The position numbers were made by a program, and so were the translations under genes. Below the pieces are notes generated by a model. It was not told where the DNA came from. It did not search any database and saw only the letters and a list, made by a program, of their open reading frames with translations. This document shows positions 17,440-26,689 of a stretch of DNA of 64,000 nucleotides, piece after piece. Where the stretch lies: the NCBI RefSeq assembly GCF_019703855.1, contig NZ_AP024086.1:496001-560000 (forward strand). Direction: 5' to 3'. Numbering within the stretch: position 1 is the stretch's first letter; every line of letters begins with the position of its first letter. Source of the DNA: Desulfomarina profundi. Lineage in GTDB: Bacteria > Desulfobacterota > Desulfobulbia > Desulfobulbales > Desulfocapsaceae.

Positions 17440-19701
17440 ATGGATAAGACATATTGTGCATATATATGTTCCGGTTGTGGCATCGGGGAAGCGCTTGATA
17501 TGGAGGCTCTCGCCGAGGTTGTAACTGATGAGATGTCCATGGAGTGCAAAAGTCATGAATGCCTCTGTGGACAGGAAGGGCGAGCTTTTATTGAAAAAGA
17601 TATCGCCGATGGGATCAATACCGTCGTTATTGGAGCATGTTCTCCCCGGGTAATGACAGACGAATTTAATTTCGGTGATGACAAGATTACCGTTCGTGCA
17701 AATTTACGTGAGCAGGTGGTCTGGGCGGAAATTAAGCCCGCCGAGGGTGAAGAGCCTGATGATGAAGCTGCTGAATATCTGCAGGAAACAGCAGCAGACT
17801 ATATGAGAATGGCCTGTACCCGCGCGCAGAAGACAGAATTACCCGAACCGTTCCAGCTTGAAATGCTGCATAAGACCATTCTTGTCATGGGTGGTGGTCT
17901 TGCTGGTCTCACCGCGGCCAAGGAAGCTGCTGCTGCCGGTTATGATGTTCTGCTGATTGAAAAAGAGGACAAACTCGGTGGTAAGGCCAATGGTTGGAGA
18001 AAATCATTTCCCACGAAGGCTCCATGGACTGATCTTGAAGAGAATCCTATTGATGCACTGATTGCAGAGATTGAAGGCAATTCAAAAATCACTGTAAAGA
18101 CAGGCACGGAAGTTGCCCGTATTTCCGGTGCTCCTGGAGATTTTAATGTCACTCTGAAGGATGCTGGTAGCAAAAGTGAGTGGGATGCTCCTGCTAAAGT
18201 TACGGTTGACGAGCAGGATCTCATTGAAAAGGGTGAGATGGAAGATCCCAATGATGGATTGCAAAAATATACTGAAATTGATCCTGATGCTATCAAAATT
18301 GGTTCGGTTGTTCTGGCCACAGGCTGGAAACCTGCTGATGTCTCACAATATGAACATCTGGGTCATGGAACTTTGAAGAATGTTGTTACCAATGCAGAGT
18401 TTGAAAAACTTTCCAAGGAAGGCAAGGTGCCTGCAAACGTCGCGTTCATTCAAAGTCCCGGTGGAGAAGAGCACGATAAGGATTTTCCGTACTGTAACTC
18501 CGTTACTTCCATGGTTGCTCTGAAACAGGCCCAGTATGTATGTGAGGATAATGAAGACGGTAAAGCGTTTATTCTGTACCAGCATATGCGTACTCCCGGT
18601 CATATGGAACTGTTTTATAAAAATGTTCAGCTCCATGACGGAATTTTCATGACCAAGGCAACGGTAATGAAAGTTGAGGAAAATGGTGATAAATTAAGCG
18701 TATCTGCGGAAAACACACTGTTGGGTGAGAATCTGACTCTGGATGTTGACATGGTGGTTCTGGCTGCTGGCATGGAACCGGTTACAGCCAATGAAAATTC
18801 CATCAATCTCGCTTATCGGCAGGGACCTGCCTTTTCTGATCTGGACCTTTTTGACGGTTATGCAGATTCTCATTTTATCTGTTTTCCGTATGAAACCAGG
18901 AGAACCGGTGTTTATGCCTGTGGTGGTGTCAGAAAGGCGGAGACCATGGAAGAGGCTGTTGACGATGCTACCGGTGCCGCTCTCAAGGCTATTCAGTGTA
19001 TTGAATCAGTGGATCGTGGTGTGGCTGTACATCCGCGTTCAGGTGATGCGACCTATCCCGATTTTTTCATGCAGCGATGTACCCAGTGTAAACGGTGTAC
19101 AGAGGAATGTCCTTTTGGTGCCCTGGATGACGATGAAAAAGGAACGCCGCTGCCGAACCCGACCCGTTGTCGGCGTTGCGGTACCTGTATGGGTGCATGT
19201 CCTGAAAGAATTATTGGTTTCAAGGATTACAATATTGATTTGATCGGCTCCATGATTAAATCGGTTGAAGTTCCGGAAGACGATGACGATCGTTTGAGAA
19301 TAATTGTGTTTGTCTGCGAAAACGATGCGTATCCTGCCCTCGATATGGCAGGAATGAAAAGGAACGGTATTAATCATATGATCCGCTTTATTCCGGTTCG
19401 TTGCCTGGGGTCAGTTAATATGGCCTGGATCAGGGATGCGCTTTCTGCCGGAATGGACGGTGCCATGCTGCTTGGATGCTCTTATGGAGATGACTACCAG
19501 TGCCATTTCGTAAAAGGATCTGAAATTGCAAACAAGCGTATGGAAAATATAGGTGATACTCTTTCAACCCTCGGTCTTGAGCCGGAGCGTTGTGCGGCTG
19601 AACAGGTTGCCATTACCGATTACGACAAAATTCCGCAGATTCTTAATGATTTTGTAGAGGAAATCGTCGAAATGGGACCAAATCCATTCAAAGGCTTCTA
19701 A
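17440..19701 (+). CDS. qmoB: Quinone-interacting membrane-bound oxidoreductase, subunit B
   Basis: A 753-residue HdrA/MvhD-like flavo-iron-sulfur protein of the Qmo complex. It begins with a cysteine-rich HdrA-like segment (CAYICSGCGIGEAL; CKSHECLCG). An FAD-binding fold VMGGGLAGLTAAKEAAAAG follows near residue 150. Two ferredoxin motifs, CTQCKRCTEECP and CRRCGTCMGACP, lie near 545-590. The C-terminal 140 residues resemble MvhD, the [2Fe-2S] subunit of methanogen hydrogenase complexes, with VFVCENDAYPALD, PVRCLGSVN and GCSYGDDYQCHF. In Desulfovibrio such a subunit has been proposed to take part in electron transfer or confurcation with AprBA. It is cotranscribed with qmoA and qmoC. Confidence 0.95.
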   Translation: MDKTYCAYICSGCGIGEALDMEALAEVVTDEMSMECKSHECLCGQEGRAFIEKDIADGINTVVIGACSPRVMTDEFNFGDDKITVRANLREQVVWAEIKPAEGEEPDDEAAEYLQETAADYMRMACTRAQKTELPEPFQLEMLHKTILVMGGGLAGLTAAKEAAAAGYDVLLIEKEDKLGGKANGWRKSFPTKAPWTDLEENPIDALIAEIEGNSKITVKTGTEVARISGAPGDFNVTLKDAGSKSEWDAPAKVTVDEQDLIEKGEMEDPNDGLQKYTEIDPDAIKIGSVVLATGWKPADVSQYEHLGHGTLKNVVTNAEFEKLSKEGKVPANVAFIQSPGGEEHDKDFPYCNSVTSMVALKQAQYVCEDNEDGKAFILYQHMRTPGHMELFYKNVQLHDGIFMTKATVMKVEENGDKLSVSAENTLLGENLTLDVDMVVLAAGMEPVTANENSINLAYRQGPAFSDLDLFDGYADSHFICFPYETRRTGVYACGGVRKAETMEEAVDDATGAALKAIQCIESVDRGVAVHPRSGDATYPDFFMQRCTQCKRCTEECPFGALDDDEKGTPLPNPTRCRRCGTCMGACPERIIGFKDYNIDLIGSMIKSVEVPEDDDDRLRIIVFVCENDAYPALDMAGMKRNGINHMIRFIPVRCLGSVNMAWIRDALSAGMDGAMLLGCSYGDDYQCHFVKGSEIANKRMENIGDTLSTLGLEPERCAAEQVAITDYDKIPQILNDFVEEIVEMGPNPFKGF

Positions 19702-19717
19702 TCTGTTTTTTATCATG

Positions 19718-19746
19718 ACGCCACCATTCTACTTAAATGGTGGCGT
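19718..19746 (+). promoter_or_regulatory. Hairpin between qmoB and qmoC
   Basis: A perfect 11-bp stem (19718-19728 with 19736-19746), loop of 7 nt, and no T-run on the plus strand. It lies 17 bases after the qmoB stop. It fits an mRNA-processing or stabilising element that sets subunit ratio, or a weak attenuator. Confidence 0.6.
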
Positions 19747-19814
19747 TCAATGCTGCCGCCAGAAGGCAAAGTTTGAGATGATGTATTTTTTGATAATATA
19801 GCAGGAGGAAGAAA

Positions 19815-21002
19815 ATGAATGTTCAACCGGATTTAGATTTTATCAGATCTCTGAAGGAAGCAGGAGGGGATACACTGAAAAAGTGTTATCAATGTGCCAC
19901 CTGCTCTGTGATGTGTCCCCTTTCAAAAGACGGTAGCCCGTTTCCCCGTAAGGAAATGATCTGGTCTGGATGGGGGATGAAGGAAAAGCTTATTGCTGAC
20001 CCGGATGTATTTTTGTGTCATCAGTGTGGTGACTGTACTGCAAACTGCCCACGCGGTGCCAAACCCGGCGATGTACTCGGAGCGATTCGTGCCTATGCCT
20101 ATACTCATTACGGCTGGCCGGCGCCACTAGCCAAGCTGGCATCAAGTGCGAAAGGATTGCCCATGTTGATCGGTATCCCGGTAATTGTTATTCTGATCAT
20201 GTGGCTGCTTTCGGGGGCCATGCATATTCCTTCCCAGGAAGATTTTGCCCACCATGGTTACCAGCAGTTTTTTGGAACCTGGAGTTTTAAATGGTATGCC
20301 AAGAATATCTTTTTTATTGTTCTCATAATGGTCCCTTCCCTGGGACTCGGGCTTTTTTCCGCATTCAAGGGTATTACGAAAATGTGGAAAGCCATGGCGG
20401 AAAATGAAGGTGTTAATCCGGATTATCGCCCATCAGCAGTACAATTTACCAAGGAATTCTTATGGCCGTCAATTGTGGAGATCATTCAGCACAATCGTTT
20501 TAAGGAGTGTACTACACATATAGACAGGGTAAGAGGGCATCTGCCACTTATGTTTGCCTTTATAGGTCTCTTTATTGTGACCTGCTGGTCACTTCTAAAA
20601 AATGATGTACTCGGTCTTATCTGGCCTTCGCTGCATGGACCGCTTCCATTGACGGATCCCTTTAAAATTCTGGCCAATGTTTCTGCTGTTGCTTTTATTT
20701 TTGGTATAGCGGTACTGTGGAGCAACAGGAAAAAGGCTGAGCAGGAGCTTGATACAAAAGTAACATTTTATGACTGGTTTCTAATCTGGGAAATCACAGC
20801 AGTGGGTGTTACCGGGCTTGCAGCGGAACTGCTCAGGTGGGCAGGTATGCCGACCATGGGATATATAGTTTATTTTTTCCATCTTGTGGCAATAATGATG
20901 CTTTTCCTCTATTTGCCATACACCAAACTGGCGCACCTTATTTACAGAACGGCTGCTTATACCTTTGAAAAGTATAGAGAAAGTGCTTTTGCACAAAAAT
21001 AG
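19815..21002 (+). CDS. qmoC: Quinone-interacting membrane-bound oxidoreductase, subunit C
   Basis: A 395-residue membrane anchor of the Qmo complex and site of menaquinol oxidation. The N-terminal 90 residues form an HdrC-like domain with two iron-sulfur motifs, CYQCATCSVMCP (about 24-35) and CHQCGDCTANCP (about 68-79). The rest is a membrane part with about six hydrophobic segments (for example GIPVIVILIMWLLSGA, IFFIVLIMVPSLGLGLF and PLMFAFIGLFIVTCW) resembling b-type haem subunits of the NarI/DsrM type. GGAGGAAG precedes the ATG. It is closed by a terminator 19 bases after the stop. Confidence 0.95.
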   Translation: MNVQPDLDFIRSLKEAGGDTLKKCYQCATCSVMCPLSKDGSPFPRKEMIWSGWGMKEKLIADPDVFLCHQCGDCTANCPRGAKPGDVLGAIRAYAYTHYGWPAPLAKLASSAKGLPMLIGIPVIVILIMWLLSGAMHIPSQEDFAHHGYQQFFGTWSFKWYAKNIFFIVLIMVPSLGLGLFSAFKGITKMWKAMAENEGVNPDYRPSAVQFTKEFLWPSIVEIIQHNRFKECTTHIDRVRGHLPLMFAFIGLFIVTCWSLLKNDVLGLIWPSLHGPLPLTDPFKILANVSAVAFIFGIAVLWSNRKKAEQELDTKVTFYDWFLIWEITAVGVTGLAAELLRWAGMPTMGYIVYFFHLVAIMMLFLYLPYTKLAHLIYRTAAYTFEKYRESAFAQK

Positions 21003-21020
21003 TATCTATAGATGATCCTT

Positions 21021-21059
21021 AAAAGGGCCGGATTCTCAATGAATCCTGCCCTTTTTTTT
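21021..21059 (+). terminator. Intrinsic terminator after qmoC
   Basis: Stem AAAAGGGCcGGATTC / GAATCctGCCCTTTT around a TCAAT loop, followed by a run of eight T. Confidence 0.92.
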
Positions 21060-21195
21060 GGACTCCCACCTGGTTTGAAAGGATTATTCTTTTACTTATT
21101 GGATGTAACTCTGACTGATACCGTTGTTTTTTAGTATTGTATGTGGGTTTCACGTGGATATGCTCAAGAAAAAAGCTTAAAATTGAAAATATTTA

Positions 21196-21224
21196 TTGAA
21201 TTAAGATTTTGAAGTGAGTATATT
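21196..21224 (+). promoter_or_regulatory. Sigma-70 promoter of the tRNA-tuf operon
   Basis: TTGAAT (21196-21201), a 17-base spacer and TATATT (21219-21224), placed 14 bases before the first tRNA. Good match and position for a strong stable-RNA promoter. Confidence 0.75.
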
Positions 21225-21238
21225 CTCTCACCCTGTAA

Positions 21239-21314
21239 GCTGGCGTAGCTCAATTGGTAGAGCTCCTCACTTGTAATGAGGTTGTTGTGGGTTCAAGTCC
21301 TATCGCCAGCTCCA
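21239..21314 (+). tRNA. tRNA-Thr (anticodon TGT)
   Basis: 76 nt with encoded CCA. Acceptor GCTGGCG pairs with CGCCAGC; anticodon loop CTTGTAA; T-arm GGTTCAAGTCC. First of four tRNAs ahead of tuf, the arrangement known as thrU-tyrU-glyT-thrT-tufB in Escherichia coli. Confidence 0.97.
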
Positions 21315-21385
21315 TTTAAAAAAAACACTTTACAAAGTGGTTAAAAGAGAATATAAGTGCCTGTCTTTTTTCAGACACTTCCCCT

Positions 21386-21470
<85 letters not shown>

Positions 21471-21507
21471 CATTTTCTTTTGCTTTGTAAAGTGAGAGAT
21501 ACCCAGG

Positions 21508-21583
21508 GCGGGAATAGCTCAATTGGTAGAGCATCAGCCTTCCAAGCTGAGGGTTGCGAGTTCGAGTCTCGTTTCCCGCTCCA
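21508..21583 (+). tRNA. tRNA-Gly (anticodon TCC)
   Basis: 76 nt with CCA. Acceptor GCGGGAA pairs with TTCCCGC; anticodon loop CTTCCAA. Confidence 0.97.
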
Positions 21584-21609
21584 TTTTATTTCTCATATTT
21601 GGATATGGC

Positions 21610-21685
<76 letters not shown>

Positions 21686-21822
21686 GTTCAATGTGGGGTG
21701 TTACTGGTGCCTGTCGGGAGCAGCATCCGCTTTTTTGCGGAAAAGCTTTTCAGTTTTGGTGCCTGACCCCTTTTGTCGGGGTAAGCAAAGAATCCTTTTT
21801 AACGGCCTGAGGAGACAAGAAG

Positions 21823-23013
21823 ATGTCAAAAGAAAAATTTGAACGGACTAAACCGCATGTCAACGTTGGGACTGTTGGTCACATCGATCATGGCAAAACA
21901 ACCTTGACCGCTGCGATTACTCGTGTCTTATCTACTAAAGGTCAGGCTGATTTCACTGACTTCAGCGAGATTGATAAGGCGCCGGAAGAGAAAGAAAGAG
22001 GAATCACTATCGCCACGGCACATGTGGAATATGAGACCGAAAAACGTCATTATGCCCATGTGGACTGTCCAGGTCATGCTGACTATATCAAAAATATGAT
22101 AACCGGTGCTGCGCAGATGGATGGCGCAATTCTGGTTGTGGCTGCGACTGATGGTGCTATGCCTCAGACCAGGGAACACATTCTTCTTGCCCGTCAGGTT
22201 GGTGTTCCTGCAATCGTTGTCTTCCTGAACAAGTGTGATATGGTTGATGATGAAGAACTGATTGAGCTTGTGGATATGGAGCTTAGGGAACTGCTGGATA
22301 AATATGAGTTTCCTGGTGATGATATTCCTTTTGTTCAGGGTTCGGCGTTGCTGGCACTTGAAAATCCAGAGGATGAAGAGAAAACCAAATGCATCTGGGA
22401 ATTGATGGAAGCTATTGATTCTTATATCCCTGAGCCGAAACGTGATGTTGATCAACCATTTTTGATGCCGGTTGAAGATGTCTTCTCCATTTCCGGACGT
22501 GGTACTGTAGCTACCGGTAGAGTAGAGCGCGGTGTTATCCATGTTGGTGATGAGGTTGAAATTGTTGGTATCAAGGAAACTCAGAAAACCACCTGTACCG
22601 GAGTTGAGATGTTTCGCAAGCTTCTGGATGAAGGTCAGGCGGGAGATAATATCGGTGCTCTTCTTCGTGGTATTAAGAGAGATGAAATTGAACGTGGTCA
22701 GGTTCTTGCCGCTCCCAAGTCAATCACCCCACATACCAAGTTCAAGGCAGAGTGTTATATTCTTGGGAAAGATGAGGGTGGAAGGCACACACCGTTCTTT
22801 AATGGATATAGACCTCAGTTCTATTTCAGGACCACTGATGTTACCGGTGTGCTGACACTGGAAGAGGGTGTTGAAATGGTAATGCCCGGAGATAATATCG
22901 CTGCGACGGTTGAGCTGATTACTCCCATTGCGATGGATGTCGGTTTGCGTTTTGCTATTCGTGAAGGTGGGCGTACAGTTGGAGCCGGTGTTATCAGTGA
23001 GATTTTCTCCTGA
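21823..23013 (+). CDS. tuf: Elongation factor Tu (first copy)
   Basis: A 396-residue GTPase that delivers aminoacyl-tRNA to the ribosome. G1 is [10 protein letters not shown] (about 18-27), then [15 protein letters not shown]3 [12 protein letters not shown] and G4 NKCDMVDD, followed by two beta-barrel domains ([26 protein letters not shown]; ending [14 protein letters not shown]). GAGGAGA precedes ATG 21823. It is expressed from the tRNA-Thr/Tyr/Gly/Thr promoter. It differs from the copy at 38524 at about ten residues and at many synonymous sites. Confidence 0.98.
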   Translation: MSKEKFERTKPHVNVGTVGHIDHGKTTLTAAITRVLSTKGQADFTDFSEIDKAPEEKERGITIATAHVEYETEKRHYAHVDCPGHADYIKNMITGAAQMDGAILVVAATDGAMPQTREHILLARQVGVPAIVVFLNKCDMVDDEELIELVDMELRELLDKYEFPGDDIPFVQGSALLALENPEDEEKTKCIWELMEAIDSYIPEPKRDVDQPFLMPVEDVFSISGRGTVATGRVERGVIHVGDEVEIVGIKETQKTTCTGVEMFRKLLDEGQAGDNIGALLRGIKRDEIERGQVLAAPKSITPHTKFKAECYILGKDEGGRHTPFFNGYRPQFYFRTTDVTGVLTLEEGVEMVMPGDNIAATVELITPIAMDVGLRFAIREGGRTVGAGVISEIFS

Positions 23014-23035
23014 TTTATTCACGATAATTTGTTTT

Positions 23036-23061
23036 AACCTGCTTGTTTCGGCAAGCAGGTT
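23036..23061 (+). promoter_or_regulatory. Hairpin between tuf and rpmG
   Basis: A perfect 10-bp stem (23036-23045 with 23052-23061) and a 6-nt loop. Only TTAA follows it, so it is more likely a processing or partial-attenuation hairpin than a full terminator. Confidence 0.55.
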
Positions 23062-23084
23062 AATGTATTGAATAGGGTAAGATT

Positions 23085-23234
23085 ATGAGAGATATCGTGA
23101 CTCTGGCATGTGGAACCTGTAAACGCCGGAACTATACAACGACGAAAAACAAGAGAAACACGCCAAACAAACTGGAGTTCAATAAATATTGCCCGTTTTG
23201 TAGAGTACATACTCCACATAAAGAGACCAAGTAA
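23085..23234 (+). CDS. rpmG: 50S ribosomal protein L33
   Basis: A 49-residue protein, [17 protein letters not shown] to the end VHTPHKETK. The zinc-type pairs CGTC (9-12) and CPFC (36-39) are both intact, so this is the zinc-binding form. Standard position between tuf and tRNA-Trp/secE. The AGGGTAAG stretch before ATG 23085 serves as ribosome-binding site. Confidence 0.95.
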   Translation: MRDIVTLACGTCKRRNYTTTKNKRNTPNKLEFNKYCPFCRVHTPHKETK

Positions 23235-23244
23235 TACCTTGTGC

Positions 23245-23321
23245 AGGCCAGTAGCTCTAATTGGTAGAGCGCCGGACTCCAAATCCGGATGTTGGGGGTT
23301 CGAGTCCCTCCTGGCCTGCCA
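23245..23321 (+). tRNA. tRNA-Trp (anticodon CCA)
   Basis: 77 nt including CCA. Acceptor AGGCCAG pairs with CTGGCCT; the anticodon is CCA in gactCCAaatc. Located between rpmG and secE, its common place. Confidence 0.96.
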
Positions 23322-23403
23322 TAGATGTTTGTGGAGCAGGCAGTTTTTCCGGATGTGATTCGGAGTGGGAAATATGAACACATCTTTTTCGGGGAGGTAT
23401 GAG

Positions 23404-23652
23404 ATGGCAGGGAAACAGAAGTCCAAGAAAAATCGAACAGTCAAGGTTAAAGAGCCGTCACCGTACTCACCTGCCCAGATAAAGAAATTTATTGAGGAAG
23501 TCAAAGTAGAGTTTTTGAAGATTGTCTGGCCGGATAAAAAAATGACCTTGGGGCTCACCGGTGTAGTTGTGGTATTGACGGTGGTGATCTCAATCTACCT
23601 GGGAACGGTAGACTTGTTGCTTGGCAAAGTTGTGGCGTCAATTTTACAGTAA
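23404..23652 (+). CDS. secE: Preprotein translocase subunit SecE
   Basis: An 82-residue single-span clamp of the SecYEG channel. A basic N-terminal part is followed by the family motif FIEEVKVEFLKIVWPDKK and one membrane segment LGLTGVVVVLTVVISIYLG (about 47-65). ATG 23404 with GGGGAGG seven bases before is preferred; an in-frame ATG at 23374 would add ten residues. Paired with nusG as in nearly all bacteria. Confidence 0.95.
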   Translation: MAGKQKSKKNRTVKVKEPSPYSPAQIKKFIEEVKVEFLKIVWPDKKMTLGLTGVVVVLTVVISIYLGTVDLLLGKVVASILQ

Positions 23653-23716
23653 GAACAGATAACATACTTTTACTGATACTTTATTCGTATCTTCACTCTA
23701 TTACGATACTGATCCT

Positions 23717-24250
23717 ATGGCAAGACAATGGTATATCCTTCAGGTGCACTCCGGTTTTGAAGAGAAGGTAAAGGCTACTCTTGAGGAGCGTATTAAAAAA
23801 GAGGGACTGGAAGAATCCTTCGGTGAGATCCTTGTGCCCACTGAGCAGGTTGTGGAAATGATCAAGGGGACCCGCAAAACTTCAAGCAGGAGGTTCTTTC
23901 CAGGTTACATGCTTGTCAGTATGGATTTGAATGATGTCACGTGGCATATTATTCATCAGAACATGCCGCGGGTAGTCGGTTTTGTTGGAGATGATAGAAA
24001 CCCGATACCTCTTTCAGATGAGGATGCAGCCAAAATTATAGGGCGTATTCAAGATGGTTCTGAAAGGCCTCGTCCAAAGATTATATTCACCGTTGGAGAA
24101 GTTGTGCGTGTGACTGATGGTCCTTTTGCCAATTTCCAGGGTGTTGTTGATGAGGTTTTTCCGGAAAAGGGAAGGGTTCGGGTAATGGTATCGATTTTTG
24201 GCAGGGAAACCCCTGTCGAGCTTGAATTTGTTCAGGTTACAAATACTTGA
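23717..24250 (+). CDS. nusG: Transcription termination/antitermination factor NusG
   Basis: A 177-residue factor that binds the RNA polymerase clamp and links to Rho or S10. The NGN domain shows QWYILQVHSGFEEKVK at the start and RRFFPGYMLVSMDLND near 55-70. The C-terminal KOW domain has VGEVVRVTDGPFANFQGVVD. Normal length. It precedes the L11-L1-L10-L12 genes. Confidence 0.97.
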   Translation: MARQWYILQVHSGFEEKVKATLEERIKKEGLEESFGEILVPTEQVVEMIKGTRKTSSRRFFPGYMLVSMDLNDVTWHIIHQNMPRVVGFVGDDRNPIPLSDEDAAKIIGRIQDGSERPRPKIIFTVGEVVRVTDGPFANFQGVVDEVFPEKGRVRVMVSIFGRETPVELEFVQVTNT

Positions 24251-24317
24251 TGTTTTAAAATGTAATCTGGTCTGACAGATTTTTGTTAAAAATTAGTGAG
24301 TGAGTTGGAGTAATACA

Positions 24318-24743
24318 ATGGCCAAAAAAGAAATGGCATTCATAAAACTGCAGATTCCTGCGGGAAAGGCAAATCCTTCACCGCCTGTCGGACCTGCTCT
24401 CGGGCAGCATGGCGTGAATATAATGGAATTCTGCAAGAGTTTTAACGCCAAGACACAGTCAATGGGAGACACGATCGTTCCTGTAGTAATCACCGTATAT
24501 CAGGATCGTTCCTTCAGCTATATTACCAAAACCCCGCCGGCATCCGTTCTGCTTTTGAAAGCTGCTGGAATTGCGAAAGGTTCCGGAAATCCCAAAGCGG
24601 AGAGAGTCGCTGAAATTGGTCGCGATAAGATACGTGAAATTGCCGAGACTAAGATGGTAGACCTTAATGCTTATGATATCGAGAGTGCCATGCGCATAAT
24701 TGAGGGAACCGCGAGAAGTGCCGGAATTACTGTTATAGATTAA
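24318..24743 (+). CDS. rplK: 50S ribosomal protein L11
   Basis: A 141-residue protein of the GTPase-associated centre that binds 23S rRNA with L10. Diagnostic text: [20 protein letters not shown], then [12 protein letters not shown], and KAKRVAEIG-like and TARSAGI segments at the C-terminal RNA-binding end. ATG 24318 with GGAG eight bases upstream is the family start; a TTG-initiated extension at 24300 is spurious. Confidence 0.97.
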   Translation: MAKKEMAFIKLQIPAGKANPSPPVGPALGQHGVNIMEFCKSFNAKTQSMGDTIVPVVITVYQDRSFSYITKTPPASVLLLKAAGIAKGSGNPKAERVAEIGRDKIREIAETKMVDLNAYDIESAMRIIEGTARSAGITVID

Positions 24744-24800
24744 ATTTTAATATTTTACTGCCGACAGGGATTTCATCCCCTGATCGAGTAGGAGGCTGAT

Positions 24801-25505
24801 ATGCCGAAACACGGAAAGAATTATACTAATAAATTGAAAGCAATAGACAGGTCAGTGCTGTATACCGTTGAGGACGGAATACAGGCTGTACTGTCTGCTA
24901 CATACGCAAAATTTGATGAAACTTTTGATATCGCAATGAAGCTTGGTGTTGATCCAAGACATGCGGATCAGATGATCAGGTCATCCGTTTCCCTGCCGCA
25001 CGGTACAGGAAAGGTTACCAGGGTACTTGTTTTCGCTAAAGGTCCCAAGGAAGCCGAAGCTCTTGAGGCTGGGGCAGATTATGTTGGTGGTGATGACCTC
25101 ATAGAAAAAATTAAAGATGGTTGGCTTGAATTCGATAAAACGGTTGCTACTCCGGATATGATGGGAACCGTTGGAAAAATTGGACGAATTCTTGGCCCCC
25201 GCAATTTGATGCCCAACGCGAAACTGGGTACTGTAACTTTTGATGTCGCCGATGTTGTCAAAGAAATCAAAGGAGGTAAGGTTGATTTCAGGGTTGACAA
25301 GGCCGGTATTATTCATGCGGGTATTGGTAAACTTTCATTTGGACCTGAAAAAATGCAGGAGAATCTCCATGCTTTTGTTGCAAGAATTATTCAACTCAAG
25401 CCTTCTGCAAGTAAGGGTGTTTATTTAAAAAGTATTACAATTTCTTCAACAATGGGGCCTGGGGTTAAGCTTGATCCCCTTGTTCTGAGAAGTATGGTAA
25501 AATAG
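24801..25505 (+). CDS. rplA: 50S ribosomal protein L1
   Basis: A 234-residue L1-stalk protein, which in Escherichia coli represses its own operon. Family motifs are [46 protein letters not shown] and the C-terminal [27 protein letters not shown] precedes the ATG. A leader region separates it from rplJ. Confidence 0.97.
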   Translation: MPKHGKNYTNKLKAIDRSVLYTVEDGIQAVLSATYAKFDETFDIAMKLGVDPRHADQMIRSSVSLPHGTGKVTRVLVFAKGPKEAEALEAGADYVGGDDLIEKIKDGWLEFDKTVATPDMMGTVGKIGRILGPRNLMPNAKLGTVTFDVADVVKEIKGGKVDFRVDKAGIIHAGIGKLSFGPEKMQENLHAFVARIIQLKPSASKGVYLKSITISSTMGPGVKLDPLVLRSMVK

Positions 25506-25515
25506 AGTTTTGTTG

Positions 25516-25553
25516 CCTGCAGCGAAAAGGAATCATTACCTTTCAGCTGCAGG
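25516..25553 (+). promoter_or_regulatory. Strong hairpin after rplA
   Basis: CCTGCAGC (25516-25523) pairs with GCTGCAGG (25546-25553), and GAAAAGG pairs with CCTTTC inside it, around AATCATTA. No T-run follows, so it is probably an attenuating or processing element between L11-L1 and L10-L12. Confidence 0.6.
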
Positions 25554-25565
25554 TTGAGTCGTAGA

Positions 25566-25646
25566 CAGCGGGTACAGCTTGTTTAATTGTGAGGTGTTCA
25601 CAACCTGCCGAGACGAATAGGGCCAGAATTGATTTCTATTCCGCTG
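25566..25646 (+). promoter_or_regulatory. Candidate L10 leader (r-protein autoregulatory RNA)
   Basis: CAGCGG (25566-25571) can pair with CCGCTG (25641-25646) and encloses a branched region that includes an aacCTGCCGAGAC stretch like that of known L10 leaders. AATAG (25616-25620) pairs with CTATT (25636-25640). Position between rplA and rplJ is where L10(L12)4 binds its mRNA in many bacteria. The assignment rests on location and this motif, not on a covariance-model search. Confidence 0.55.
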
Positions 25647-25730
25647 AGTAAAGAGTCGAGTTCTTCCTGCCTTTATTCTTTGTAACTGCTGTTTCGAATT
25701 GTTTCATTAATTTTAACCTGGAGGAGTGTT

Positions 25731-26255
25731 TTGAATCGTGATGAAAAAGTGACACTTGTCTCGGAATTGAATGATTCGTTCAGCCGAGCCAAATTTACAG
25801 TTGTTGCTGATTATTGCGGCCTTGATGTTTCCCAAATCCAGAAAATTCGCGTGGAATTGCGAGACTGTGATTCGGAAATCAGAATTGCCAAGAATACTCT
25901 CCTGAGGCGCGCTGCAAAGGACACTGAAAATGATGCATTGACTGACGATTTTGTCGGCCCTAGTGCAGTAGTGATGTCCTATACCGATCCGGTAGCTCCG
26001 GCTAAGGTGATTGCAAAATTTGCAGATGATTTTGATAAATTCAATATCAGATCTGCCGTGCTGGACGGAGAAAAAATCAGCGTTGATGAGCTGCTTGCCT
26101 TATCAAAACTGCCTACCAAGGAAGTACTGCTTGGCCAGCTGCTGTCTACCTGGAACAATGTTCCAACCGGTCTTGTCAGGGTACTCAGTGGCGTGCCGCG
26201 TACTTTTGTATATGGATTGCAGGCTCTTAAAGAGAAGAAAGAAAGCGAAAACTAG
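25731..26255 (+). CDS. rplJ: 50S ribosomal protein L10
   Basis: A 174-residue base of the L12 stalk. The N-terminal RNA-binding part shows [18 protein letters not shown] and [11 protein letters not shown]; the C-terminal helix LQALKEKKE binds L12 dimers. Start is TTG 25731 with GGAGGAG five bases upstream; no alternative ATG fits the family. The untranslated leader upstream is a likely autoregulatory site. Confidence 0.96.
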   Translation: MNRDEKVTLVSELNDSFSRAKFTVVADYCGLDVSQIQKIRVELRDCDSEIRIAKNTLLRRAAKDTENDALTDDFVGPSAVVMSYTDPVAPAKVIAKFADDFDKFNIRSAVLDGEKISVDELLALSKLPTKEVLLGQLLSTWNNVPTGLVRVLSGVPRTFVYGLQALKEKKESEN

Positions 26256-26308
26256 AATATAATTCATTTGGGAATGGAAACGTTCCAATCAATAAGAGGA
26301 AATTTATC

Positions 26309-26689
26309 ATGGCTGTTACTAAAGAAGATGTAATTGATTTTATCGCTAATATGTCTGTGCTTGAGCTCTCCGAGCTTATTAAGGAGTTTGAAGATAAGTT
26401 TGGTGTCTCCGCAGCTGCTCCTGTAGCAGTTGCCGCAGCCGGTGCTGCAGCAGGCGGTGATGCTCCTGCTGAAGAACAGACTGAATTTGATGTTATTCTT
26501 GCAGGTATTGGTGATCAGAAGATCAAGGTTATCAAGGAAGTTCGTGCCATCACCGGTCTTGGATTGAAAGAGGCGAAAGCTCTTGTCGAATCCGCTCCTG
26601 CTCCGTTGAAGGAAGGTACTACCAAGGAAGAAGCAGAAGAGATTAAAACAAAAATTGAAGGTGTTGGTGCAACTGTAGAGATAAAATAA
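26309..26689 (+). CDS. rplL: 50S ribosomal protein L7/L12
   Basis: A 126-residue stalk protein that recruits translational GTPases. It has an N-terminal dimerisation helix ([20 protein letters not shown]), an alanine-rich hinge (about 38-52) and the C-terminal domain with [20 protein letters not shown] and [19 protein letters not shown] precedes the ATG. Hairpins after the gene likely tune expression of rpoBC. Confidence 0.97.
   Translation: MAVTKEDVIDFIANMSVLELSELIKEFEDKFGVSAAAPVAVAAAGAAAGGDAPAEEQTEFDVILAGIGDQKIKVIKEVRAITGLGLKEAKALVESAPAPLKEGTTKEEAEEIKTKIEGVGATVEIK

Noticed and set aside
21700-21782. Small hairpins before the first tuf (around the CCGC-GCGG and ACCCC-GGGGT pairs)
   Set aside because: Stems of only 4-6 bp without a consistent structure; too weak to call.
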